Shown piece after piece: positions 31,022 to 37,165 of a DNA stretch of 37,165 nt. The position numbers were made by a program, and so were the translations under genes. This stretch comes from JBEKVE01 sp049514335 (GTDB taxonomy: Bacteria > Actinomycetota > Acidimicrobiia > Acidimicrobiales > UBA8190): contig JBEKVE010000006.1 of the NCBI GenBank assembly GCA_049514335.1, forward strand, positions 1-37,165. Reading direction: 5' to 3'. The notes under the pieces were generated by a model. The model worked only from the letters and a program-made list of their open reading frames with translations, did no database searches and had not been told where the DNA came from. Positions within the stretch are counted from its first letter, which is position 1. Every line of letters starts with the position of its first letter.

Positions 31022-31050
31022 AGTAAAAGCTATTTTTACTCGTTTGGCAA
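31022..31050 (-). promoter_or_regulatory. AT-rich promoter with overlapping inverted repeat for the SDR operon
   Basis: On the minus strand TTGCCA (31050-31045), 17 nt, TTTACT (31027-31022) predict a start about 58 nt upstream of the SDR gene. An inverted repeat AGTAAAA-gctat-TTTTACT (31022-31040, perfect 7-bp arms) covers the -10 box and spacer, so a repressor bound there would block transcription. It is the most A/T-rich patch in the window. The remaining 356-nt gap up to the transporter at 31314 shows no gene or RNA I can support. Confidence 0.55.
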
Positions 31051-31313
31051 GGGTCCGCCCGTCGGGGCCGGCCCCCGGCGCGACGGGAGATGCGGGCGGC
31101 GCCCGTCCGGAGGTGTCCTGGGCGCCCCCGGCTGGCAGGCGTGGTGGGCGCAGCGGGCGCCGTGGGTCCGGTCCGCGACTCGCACCGACGAGTATCGGCG
31201 CGCAACCGGCCACCGTCGGTGCGGGCCGCGGGTGGCGGCTCGCCGACCACGTAGCATCGCGCCAAGCAGATCGCGACGGGACTGTCGATGCGACGAATGA
31301 GAGCGGGCAGGTG

Positions 31314-32237
31314 ATGAGGGCGATCGTCCTGGCGCTGGCGGCCAGCTTCTGCACCGCCACGTCGTCGGTGTGCCAACGGCTCGGCGCCGCCTCGGCGCCG
31401 GGTGGAGAGCGGTTCAGCCCCCGCCTCCTGCTGTACCTGGTGCGCCAGCCCATCTGGCTGGCGGGCGTGGGGAGCATGATCCTCGGCTTCGTGTTCCAGA
31501 TCACGGCGCTGCACTACGGCGACTTGGCGCTCGTCCAACCCATCCTGGCCACGGAGCTGTTGTTCGTCTTCGCCTACATGGCGGTGATCGGCACGAGGCG
31601 CGTCGCCCGACAGGACTGGCTGGCAGCCGGCGCCATGGCGGCGGGGTTGGGTGTGTTCCTCTTCACCGCCAGCCCCTCGGGCGGCCGGTTGCACGCCCAG
31701 GCCACGTCGTGGTGGCTGGCCGGGGTGTCCGCACTCGGTCTCACCGCCATCACGGCCGTCCTCGCCTTCGCACCGTTGCGCCGCGGCGCCCCACCGTCGG
31801 CGGCGCGCAAGGCGGCGACGTTGGGCGTGGCCACCGGCATCTCGTGGGGCTTCGTGGCGGCCATCATCAAGGAGCTCAGCTCGCACACCGGCAGTGGGTT
31901 CGGCATCTTCCTGACATGGTCGCCCTATGCCCTGGTGGTGGTAGGCGCGGCGTCCATGCTCCTGTCGTCGCACGCCTTCCAGGCTGGGCCCCTGGCCGCC
32001 TCGCAACCGGGGTTCACCATCGTCGATCCCCTGGTTGCCAGCCTGCTCGGACTGTTCATCTTCAAGGAGCACATGCAGCTCGCCCCCGTGGCGGTCGTGG
32101 TCGAGGCGGCAGCGCTGGGGGCGTTGGTGGCGGGCGTGGTCGCGCTCAGCCGTAGCCAGCTCGTGCAGGTCGAGCCCCATGCCGACGAGGCCGGGCTCCG
32201 CACGATGCCCCTCGAGGTGCGCGACCTCTCAGGCTGA
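31314..32237 (+). CDS. DMT-superfamily (EamA-like) transporter
   Basis: This 307-residue membrane protein has about nine to ten hydrophobic segments. It opens with MRAIVLALAASFCTATSSVCQR, then 'VLGFVFQITALHYGDLALVQPILATELLFVFAY' (as written: MILGFVFQITALHYGDLALVQP), a pattern typical of actinobacterial DMT transporters in which the first repeat ends in 'L-x-x-V-Q-P-I/L'. The second half repeats it as 'AGPLAASQPGFTIVDPLVASLLGLFIFKEHM'. Substrates of this superfamily are drugs, metabolites or amino acids and cannot be told here. A GTG at 31311 is an equally possible start. The gene is divergent from the SDR operon. Confidence 0.8.
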   Translation: MRAIVLALAASFCTATSSVCQRLGAASAPGGERFSPRLLLYLVRQPIWLAGVGSMILGFVFQITALHYGDLALVQPILATELLFVFAYMAVIGTRRVARQDWLAAGAMAAGLGVFLFTASPSGGRLHAQATSWWLAGVSALGLTAITAVLAFAPLRRGAPPSAARKAATLGVATGISWGFVAAIIKELSSHTGSGFGIFLTWSPYALVVVGAASMLLSSHAFQAGPLAASQPGFTIVDPLVASLLGLFIFKEHMQLAPVAVVVEAAALGALVAGVVALSRSQLVQVEPHADEAGLRTMPLEVRDLSG

Positions 32238-32396
32238 GTCGAACCCGCCCTTCGAGTCCGCCACCAGGGGGCCCTTCGACGGGCAGGCCGGGTGTCAAGG
32301 TCCCGGCGCCGGGGTAGGACGACGTGGGCGGGGTGGGCGGATCCGGCGCCGCCGCATACCGTCGGTAGGGAGACGGTCCCAGCCGCGCCGGCGGCG

Positions 32397-32990
32397 ATGA
32401 TCATCACCGGACGGGAGCCGACTCAGGTGCAACCGGAAACGAATGGCAAGGCCGTGCCCAAGGCGGGGGCGCAGCAGCTGGCGTCTCGTTCGGCTGCGGC
32501 CCTGCGCACGCCGCCGGATCACATCGACCTGTCGATGCCGGCCCATCCCGACTCGCTCCAGCTCGTCCGACTGGCGGCGGGCTTCGTGGCGGCACGAGCC
32601 AACCTGCCCTACGACGAGCTCCAGGATCTCAGGCTCGCCATCGACGAGCTCTGCACCTCGCTGCTGCATCCCGGCGGCGACCCACACCTTCGGCTGTCCC
32701 TGCGTTGCTCGTGGGACGAAGCCTGCATCGAGGTCACCTGCACCGTGTCCGACGCCGGGCACCTCGACGGGTTGGACATCGCCGCCGATCTGGGGGCGAC
32801 TGCTCCCGGCCGCTCCGCCGCACCCACCTCCATGGTGGACGCCGTGGAGGGGGGGTTCGACTGGTGGCGAGACGGTGCGGGGCTGTCGCGCCAGATCCTC
32901 GCCGCCCTCGTGGACGAGCACGTCGTCGTCACCGGACAGGGCCGCCGAGTCGGCTGGTTGCGCAAGCATCGGATGCGGGCACCACGCTGA
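32397..32990 (+). CDS. RsbW-like ATPase-fold anti-sigma factor with degenerate N-box
   Basis: This 197-residue protein has an unstructured lead-in of about 40 residues. It then shows the GHKL/HATPase_c_2 pattern: 'DSLQLVRLAAGFVAARANLPYDELQDLRLAIDELCTSLLHPGGD', a central sheet 'HLRLSLRCSWDEACIEVTCTVSD', and a closing helix 'LSRQILAALVDEHVVV'. In RsbW kinases the N-box is E-x-x-x-N-x-x-x-H; here it reads DELCTSLLH, with Ser replacing the Mg-binding Asn, and the DxGxG loop is VSDAGHLDG. ATP binding may be weak or lost. The stop overlaps the start of the sigma factor by one base (TGATG), so this is very probably its partner anti-sigma factor. Confidence 0.75.
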   Translation: MIITGREPTQVQPETNGKAVPKAGAQQLASRSAAALRTPPDHIDLSMPAHPDSLQLVRLAAGFVAARANLPYDELQDLRLAIDELCTSLLHPGGDPHLRLSLRCSWDEACIEVTCTVSDAGHLDGLDIAADLGATAPGRSAAPTSMVDAVEGGFDWWRDGAGLSRQILAALVDEHVVVTGQGRRVGWLRKHRMRAPR

Positions 32991-33811
32991 TGGCCGATGA
33001 CGTCCAGCGGCTTCAGCTGCGGGACGCCTTCGTCGAGTTCGCACGAACCGGCGACGGCCGTATCCGGGACCAGCTGGTCGAGGCCCACTTGGGCCTGGCG
33101 GGCCATCTCGCCCGACGCTTCACGGGCCGGGGTGAGCCGTACGACGACCTGCTCCAGGTGGGCTCGCTCGCCCTGGTCAAGGCGGTCGATCGCTTCGACC
33201 CGGCCCGAGGGGTCGAGTTCTCCACCTTCGCCACCCGGACCATCCTCGGAGAGCTGAAGCGCCACTTCCGCGACAAGGGATGGTTCGTCCGGGCCCCCCG
33301 GCGGGTCCAGGAGCTCTACCTGCAGATCGGCCAGGTGGTGGGGACGCGCACCCAGGAGCTCGGCCGGCCCCCCACCATCGCCGAGATCGCCGCCGAGGCG
33401 GGGGTGGGAGAGGAAGACGTCATCGAGGCGCTCGAGGCCGGCCAGGCCTACCGGTCGGGTTCGCTCGATGCCGTCGGGCCCGACGGCGAGTCGCTCGGCG
33501 ACCGCATCGGTGCGGAGGACGAGGGCTTGGCGGACGCGGAGCACCGCGCCTTTCTGTCTCCCGCCCTGGCGCAGCTCCCGCAGCGCGAACGGGTCATCCT
33601 GCAGCTGCGCTTCACCGAAGGTCTCACGCAATCCGAGATCGCCGAGCGGGTGGGGATCAGCCAGATGCACGTCTCGCGCCTTTTGAACCGGAGCCTCGAG
33701 GCGCTGCGTCGCTCATACGACACAGAAGCGGACCCTGCCGTGGCGGGCGCCACGCCGTCGGACGCCGAGGACCGGGCGCAGGACGCCGGTGTGGAGACGC
33801 CGGGGCCCTGA
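32990..33811 (+). CDS. RNA polymerase sigma factor, SigB/SigF/SigG type
   Basis: This 273-residue protein starts one base inside the anti-sigma gene. Region 2 carries 'HLGLAGHLARRFTGRGEPYDDLLQVGSLALVKAVDRFDPARGVEFSTFATRTILGELKRHFRD', with the group 3 sigma hallmark 'F-S-T-F-A-x-x-x-I-x-G-E-x-K-R-x-F-R-D'. Region 3 includes 'RVQELYLQIGQVVGTRTQELGRPPTIAEIAAEAGV'. Region 4 has 'LPQRERVILQLRFTEGLTQSEIAERVGISQMHVSRLLNRSLEALR', the helix-turn-helix that reads the -35. The acidic, Ala-rich C-terminal 30 residues are beyond the usual family end. It likely directs a stress or developmental regulon under control of the upstream RsbW-like protein. No anti-anti-sigma (STAS) gene is seen in the window. 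Confidence 0.92.
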   Translation: MADDVQRLQLRDAFVEFARTGDGRIRDQLVEAHLGLAGHLARRFTGRGEPYDDLLQVGSLALVKAVDRFDPARGVEFSTFATRTILGELKRHFRDKGWFVRAPRRVQELYLQIGQVVGTRTQELGRPPTIAEIAAEAGVGEEDVIEALEAGQAYRSGSLDAVGPDGESLGDRIGAEDEGLADAEHRAFLSPALAQLPQRERVILQLRFTEGLTQSEIAERVGISQMHVSRLLNRSLEALRRSYDTEADPAVAGATPSDAEDRAQDAGVETPGP

Positions 33812-33881
33812 GCGCACGACGCGGGTTCGCATGCCAGGGGCGCGCACGGCGCCGCCCCCGGTGCGGGCGTACTGTCTGGCC

Positions 33882-34631
33882 GTGGCGCACGTCGACTACT
33901 GCGGGCGCATGGCCGACGTCTACGACGCCGGTCGCACCCTGTCCGGGGCGACGGTCGAACGCTGGACGGCCGCAGCGCGCGTCCATGTCGACGCCAGCGC
34001 CGGCCCGCTGCTCGATCTGGGGGCGGGGACGGGACGGTTCTCCACCGCCCTGGCCCGGGGTCTCGGGACGCCCGTGGTGGGCCTGGAGCCGGCGGAGGCG
34101 ATGCGGGCCCGGGCACGGTCGGTCGCCGGCACCGCCGTCTCCCTCGTGGGCGGCAGTGCGGAGAGCCTTCCCTTCGGACCGGCCCGCTTCTGCGGCGTGT
34201 GGGCCTCACAGGTCCTTCACCACGTGGCCGACCTCGGTGCCTGCACCCGCGAGCTTCGTCGTGTGCTCGTCCCCGGCGGCCGGGTGCTCGTGCGCGGCAT
34301 GTTCGGACCGCTCGAGGACCGGTGGCCGCCGGCCCCGTACTTCCCCGATGCCGTGCGCATCGCAGCCGACCGCTTCCCCCCGTTGGCGGAGATCTCCGAC
34401 CGCTTCGCATCGGCGGGCATGGTGGTGGTGGCGCACGAGCACATCCGCCAGGTGAGCGCACCGGACCCCGAGTCGCTCGTCGAGCGCATCAGCCTCCGGG
34501 CTGACAGTGGCTTGGCGCTCATCGATGACGACGCCTTTGCGCTCGGCCTCGCCCGGCTACGACGCGATGTCGACGACGGCGTGGTATCGGGCCCGGTGTC
34601 GGAGGTCCTGGATCTGGTCGTGTACGGCTAG
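33882..34631 (+). CDS. Class I SAM-dependent methyltransferase (Methyltransf_11-like)
   Basis: This protein has 249 residues from GTG (VAHVDYCGRMADVYDAGR). Motif I is LLDLGAGTGRFSTAL, motif II 'VVGLEPAEAMRARAR', then 'VGGSAESLPFGPARFCGVWASQVLHHVADL' (motifs III/IV) and 'ELRRVLVPGGRVLVRGMF'. That is the full SAM-binding order of the UbiE/Methyltransf_11 type, acting on a small molecule that cannot be named. The frame is open to 33789, but the added residues are Arg-rich and precede the family's usual N-terminus. It ends 4 nt into the convergent response-regulator gene, so the two 3' ends overlap. Confidence 0.82.
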   Translation: MAHVDYCGRMADVYDAGRTLSGATVERWTAAARVHVDASAGPLLDLGAGTGRFSTALARGLGTPVVGLEPAEAMRARARSVAGTAVSLVGGSAESLPFGPARFCGVWASQVLHHVADLGACTRELRRVLVPGGRVLVRGMFGPLEDRWPPAPYFPDAVRIAADRFPPLAEISDRFASAGMVVVAHEHIRQVSAPDPESLVERISLRADSGLALIDDDAFALGLARLRRDVDDGVVSGPVSEVLDLVVYG

Positions 34632-35065
34632 GCCGGAGCCGGGCTTTCGACTGCCCGCCAAACCGCTTCGATCAGTGCGGTCGGCGGGACGGGCTTCTGC
34701 ATGGCGAGCGTGACGATCCCCGCAAAGCGCTCGGCGATCTCCTCGCGGCTGTGGATGGCGAAGGCGGACACCACGATGACGGCGCGACTCCGGCGCGGCC
34801 CGTCCGCCAGTTGCCCGAGGAGCCAGATCCCGTCGCGGGGCGCCATGTGGAGGTCGAGCACGACGACGGTGACCCGGTGGCGGGCGAGAACGTCGACGGC
34901 CTCCTGGCCGTCGGCCGCCTCGGTCACGGTCAGCCCGCTGCTGCGCAGGACGGCGGTCATGGAGGACCGGACGCTCGGGTCGTCGTCCACCACCAGGACG
35001 TCGGCGAAGGGCGCGTCAGTGTGGAGCGCGCCGGAGTCCGATCTCTCCGCCTGTGTTCCCGCCAT
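34628..35065 (-). CDS. Single-domain response regulator (REC only)
   Basis: This 145-residue protein has an unstructured lead of about 20 residues. The receiver domain then shows VLVVDDDPSVRSS (acidic pair), phospho-acceptor Asp in VVVLDLHMAPRDG, switch Ser in VIVVSAFAI, and Lys in LAMQKPVPP. There is no output domain, so it acts by protein contact, like CheY or Spo0F. In-frame GTG codons at 35071, 35092 and 35137 are alternative starts; the one at 35071 has a GGCGAGG stretch upstream. Its partner kinase is not evident here: the hybrid kinase lies 8 kb away and has its own receiver. It is downstream of the MFS-cNMP gene on the same strand but separated by a hairpin. Confidence 0.82.
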   Translation of the reverse strand: MAGTQAERSDSGALHTDAPFADVLVVDDDPSVRSSMTAVLRSSGLTVTEAADGQEAVDVLARHRVTVVVLDLHMAPRDGIWLLGQLADGPRRSRAVIVVSAFAIHSREEIAERFAGIVTLAMQKPVPPTALIEAVWRAVESPAPA

Positions 35066-35121
35066 CTCCACGCCAACGACCTCGCCGGCCACGAGCGATG
35101 GGCCCCGCCCCGGGGACGCCA

Positions 35122-35164
35122 CGTGACCGCCGGGCACATTATCGCCCAGCGCCGGTCACGGCGC
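35122..35164 (-). terminator. Overlapping hairpins after the MFS-cNMP gene
   Basis: Two alternative stems share bases. GCGCCG-gtca-CGGCGC (35149-35164) is a perfect 6-bp stem with a tetraloop immediately downstream of the MFS stop. CGTGACCG (35122-35129) with CGGTCACG (35153-35160) is a perfect 8-bp stem around a smaller inner GGGC/GCCC pair. Only one can form at a time. This is a likely terminator, possibly with regulation of read-through into the response regulator. Confidence 0.5.
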
Positions 35165-35172
35165 GGCTCGCC

Positions 35173-36894
35173 TCAAACCGGGGTCGGCTCGTCGCTGTCC
35201 CCGGCCGCGTGCCCGTCGGCGTGCTCGTGACGCGGCGCGTTCGGGGGCGGAGCCTCGGGGTCGGGATCGGCTCCGGAGACGCCGTGGGCCGACGTCACGA
35301 TGCGGGCCTCGTGGGCGGCGGCGGGGTGCCCGGTCAGGGCCAGGACAAAGGGCTGTTTGTCCAGGCCGTACAGCAAGGCGTCAGTGTCGGCCGTCACGGT
35401 GGCGAGCCGGGGGATGTCGTGGACCAAGGCGATCTCACCGAACCCGTCGCCGGGTCCGAGGGTGGCCACGCGCCGGCCGTCGCGCTCGACGTGCAAGGCG
35501 CCGTCGGCGATGGCGTAGTACCGGTCTCCGACGTCGCCCGCCTTGATCACCACCGTCCCTGCCGGGGCAGAGACCGCCTCGAGCTCACGCGCCAGCCCTT
35601 CGAGCGCGGGGGCGGGGAGCACCCGGAAGATGGGAATGGAGCGCAGCAGTCGGATCTCGACCTGGGGGACCTGTGCAGACGCGTCGACCGAACGCAGCGA
35701 CCGCCACGTCGTCGCCACGAGCAGGCTGGCGAGGACGGCCGGGATCACCAGTGCACCGCGGTATCCACCCACGCTCACGCCGATCTGCACGATCACGATC
35801 CCGGTGCCGAGGCCTGCGTCCATGAGCGATTCGCGAAGCGAGAAGATGCCGGCCAGCGCGTCGGAAGGTGCGACGCGCTGGAGCATGGTCATGGCGGTCA
35901 CCTCGAACACGCTGCCGGAGAATCCCACCACGGCCAGCAGGAGGAAGGCGCCCACCACGTCGGGGCGCGCCGCCACGAGGGCGAGGGCGAAGGTCGCCCC
36001 CAGGACGCCTGACACCAGAAATGGGCTCAGGTGCCTCCGTCCGACCAGCATCGCCGTGACCACGCCGGCGGCGAGGCCGCCGGCCGCCACGACGGCGTTC
36101 AGGTACCCCGCTCCGCCGCGGCCGAGCCCGAGGACACTGATGGCCAGCACCACCGCCAGCAGATCGAGCGCGCCCACGAAGACCTGGTAGAAGAAGTCGA
36201 ACGACAGCAGCACCCGGGTCGGCCCGTGGCGCCATGCCCGCGACACGTTTCCCTGCAGCGTGCCCGCCACGCCCTGCTCGGCCGTGCCCCCCGGGCGGCC
36301 GGGCACCGATGTCACGAGGAGCCCTGCCACGAGGGTCATGACGGCGGTCACCGTCACCGCCAGCGAAGGCCCGCGCACCGCCAGGAGCACGCCGGCGACC
36401 GCTGGTACCACCAGCTTGCTCACCTGCTCGACCCACCCCGTCATGACGTTCGAGGCGGTGAGCTCGTCGGGGGTCCGCACGATCGAGGGCAGCAGTGCCG
36501 CCTGTGCGGGGCGCGACACGCTGATGCTGATGCACAGCAGCGGTGCGAGGACGAAGGTCACCCACGTGGGTGCTCCGGTGCCCATGGCGAGTGCGATGCC
36601 CCCCATGGTGAGCGCCTGGGCCAGGTAGCCGGCGAGGAGCACGCGCCCCGGTCGGAAGCGGTCGGCCAGGGCACCGAGGACAGGACCGAGCAGCGCGCTC
36701 GGCACGAGCTGGACGACGGCGATCAGCGTGGAGGCCGATGTGCCGCCGTGCCCGTAGGCGAACACGAGGAGCGAGATCCACACCGCCCATTCGGCGCCGA
36801 TGAACAGCCCGTACCCGAGCTCCACGCGGCGCAGGGAGCGGTTGCGCATGCTGGAGGCGAACACCTCGGCGATGACCCCGAACCGTTTCGGCAC
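35173..36894 (-). CDS. MFS transporter fused to a C-terminal cyclic-nucleotide-binding domain
   Basis: This 573-residue protein has residues 1-405 as a 12-helix MFS transporter of the exporter type, with 'LGALADRFRPGRVLLAGY' as the loop 2-3 signature and 'VSRPAQAALLPSIV' in TM4-5. Residues about 425-535 form a CAP_ED cyclic-nucleotide-binding domain: 'IFRVLPAPALEGLARELEAVSAPAGTVVIKAGDVGDRYYAI', 'GDGFGEIALVHDIPRLATVTA' with the Glu and Arg of the phosphate-binding cassette intact, and 'LDKQPFVLALTGH'. The last 40 residues are hydrophilic and low complexity. The fusion suggests transport gated by cAMP or cGMP in the cytoplasm. No cyclase gene is in the window. Substrate and direction are not readable from sequence. 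Confidence 0.9.
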   Translation of the reverse strand: MPKRFGVIAEVFASSMRNRSLRRVELGYGLFIGAEWAVWISLLVFAYGHGGTSASTLIAVVQLVPSALLGPVLGALADRFRPGRVLLAGYLAQALTMGGIALAMGTGAPTWVTFVLAPLLCISISVSRPAQAALLPSIVRTPDELTASNVMTGWVEQVSKLVVPAVAGVLLAVRGPSLAVTVTAVMTLVAGLLVTSVPGRPGGTAEQGVAGTLQGNVSRAWRHGPTRVLLSFDFFYQVFVGALDLLAVVLAISVLGLGRGGAGYLNAVVAAGGLAAGVVTAMLVGRRHLSPFLVSGVLGATFALALVAARPDVVGAFLLLAVVGFSGSVFEVTAMTMLQRVAPSDALAGIFSLRESLMDAGLGTGIVIVQIGVSVGGYRGALVIPAVLASLLVATTWRSLRSVDASAQVPQVEIRLLRSIPIFRVLPAPALEGLARELEAVSAPAGTVVIKAGDVGDRYYAIADGALHVERDGRRVATLGPGDGFGEIALVHDIPRLATVTADTDALLYGLDKQPFVLALTGHPAAAHEARIVTSAHGVSGADPDPEAPPPNAPRHEHADGHAAGDSDEPTPV

Positions 36895-37087
36895 CCCCGT
36901 CTCCTACACCGGGGCGCTCCACCGGTCAATGCCCGGTGCCTGCGGCCCCGCGTGCGCGTCCTCGGGCCCGAACGGCCGCCGCCGGGCACGCTCCCGGTGG
37001 TCGGTGAGACCCCCACCGGGGTACGGTCCGGGGTCAGGAGCCCGCCGTCGGCACAGTGCGCGACGACGCCCAACAGGGAGGCCGACA

Positions 37088-37165
37088 GTGAGCGAACCCC
37101 TCGACATCGTGACGAAGTTCTGCGCCAGCTGGTCGAAGCTCGATTTCGACGAGATGGCCGGCGCT
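37088..37165 (+). CDS. N-terminus of an NTF2-fold protein (limonene-epoxide hydrolase-like), partial
   Basis: A GTG start with an AGGGAGG ribosome site opens a frame that runs off the right edge after 26 residues: VSEPLDIVTKFCASWSKLDF and onward DEMAGA. A helix 'V-x-x-F-C-x-x-W-x-x-L-D-x-D-x-x' is the usual beginning of the limonene-1,2-epoxide hydrolase/SnoaL-like group, where a small hydrophobic pocket follows. Too little is present to assign a reaction. It is divergent from the MFS-cNMP gene across a 193-nt gap in which I see no clear promoter. Confidence 0.55.
   Translation, partial: MSEPLDIVTKFCASWSKLDFDEMAGA

Noticed and set aside
30945..31313. N-terminal extension of the DMT transporter frame
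   Set aside because: It overlaps the SDR promoter region and reads as Arg/Pro-rich noise; the membrane protein starts at 31314.
32239..32290. TCGAA/TTCGA and GCCC/GGGC hairpins after the DMT transporter
   Set aside because: Arms of four to five pairs only, and no T-tract; too weak to call a terminator.
1..37165. tRNA, rRNA, CRISPR or mobile elements
   Set aside because: I looked for cloverleaf-like GTTCGANTC blocks, spaced repeats, transposase motifs and terminal inverted repeats and found none I could support. A covariance-model scan would be needed to exclude small RNAs.

Overview
The window reads as chromosomal DNA of a high-GC actinobacterium. GC is high throughout, GTG starts are common, Shine-Dalgarno sites are AGGAGG-like, gene pairs overlap by 1 to 8 nt, and the gene set includes a SigF-type sigma factor, a cyclic-nucleotide-gated MFS fusion, haloalkane dehalogenase and Thr/Ser-rich secreted proteins. 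An Acidimicrobiia-like lineage is my best guess, but this is inference and no 16S or other marker is present. I see no rRNA, tRNA, insertion sequence, integrase or CRISPR array. Coding density is high and the window cuts a gene at each end.

Region 1 (1-4501) is housekeeping. It holds the tail of a methyltransferase, a small secreted low-complexity protein, a DinB-fold protein behind a site-2-type zinc metalloprotease with CBS domains, and a Nudix hydrolase / coiled-coil zinc-ribbon / histidine-phosphatase series. Region 2 (4533-9925) looks like an accessory catabolic block: a TetR regulator, a haloalkane dehalogenase and a Cys-type sulfatase form a tight minus-strand operon, divergent from a quinone-oxidoreductase-like enzyme, with a SnoaL/NTF2-fold protein and a second Thr-rich exported protein beyond.

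Region 3 (9963-24705) is the most coherent metabolic unit. It contains an Lrp/AsnC regulator, a DadA/PuuB-like FAD amine oxidase, a class III aminotransferase of the GSA-aminomutase type, two paralogous APC permeases (one overlapping a UspA gene), a saccharopine/carboxynorspermidine-dehydrogenase-like enzyme, a gamma-aminobutyraldehyde dehydrogenase, GABA transaminase, NADP-type glutamate dehydrogenase and a 4-hydroxybutyrate/acetate CoA-transferase-like protein. Together they suggest uptake of amines or polyamines, oxidation through 4-aminobutanal to GABA and succinate semialdehyde, and nitrogen balancing through glutamate. No succinate-semialdehyde dehydrogenase or gamma-glutamylputrescine synthetase is seen here.

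Region 4 (24862-37165) is mostly signalling: a triple-PAS hybrid histidine kinase overlapping a REC-HD-GYP response regulator, a decayed EAL-domain fragment, a minus-strand SDR / diverged QueA-like / SufR-like operon, a DMT transporter, an RsbW-like protein overlapping a SigB/F-type sigma factor, a methyltransferase, a single-domain response regulator, an MFS transporter fused to a cyclic-nucleotide-binding domain, and the first 26 codons of an NTF2-fold protein.

Several convergent gene pairs are separated by perfect inverted repeats whose arms contain stop codons. A 20-bp perfect palindrome and a 16-bp perfect palindrome also lie in intergenic gaps.
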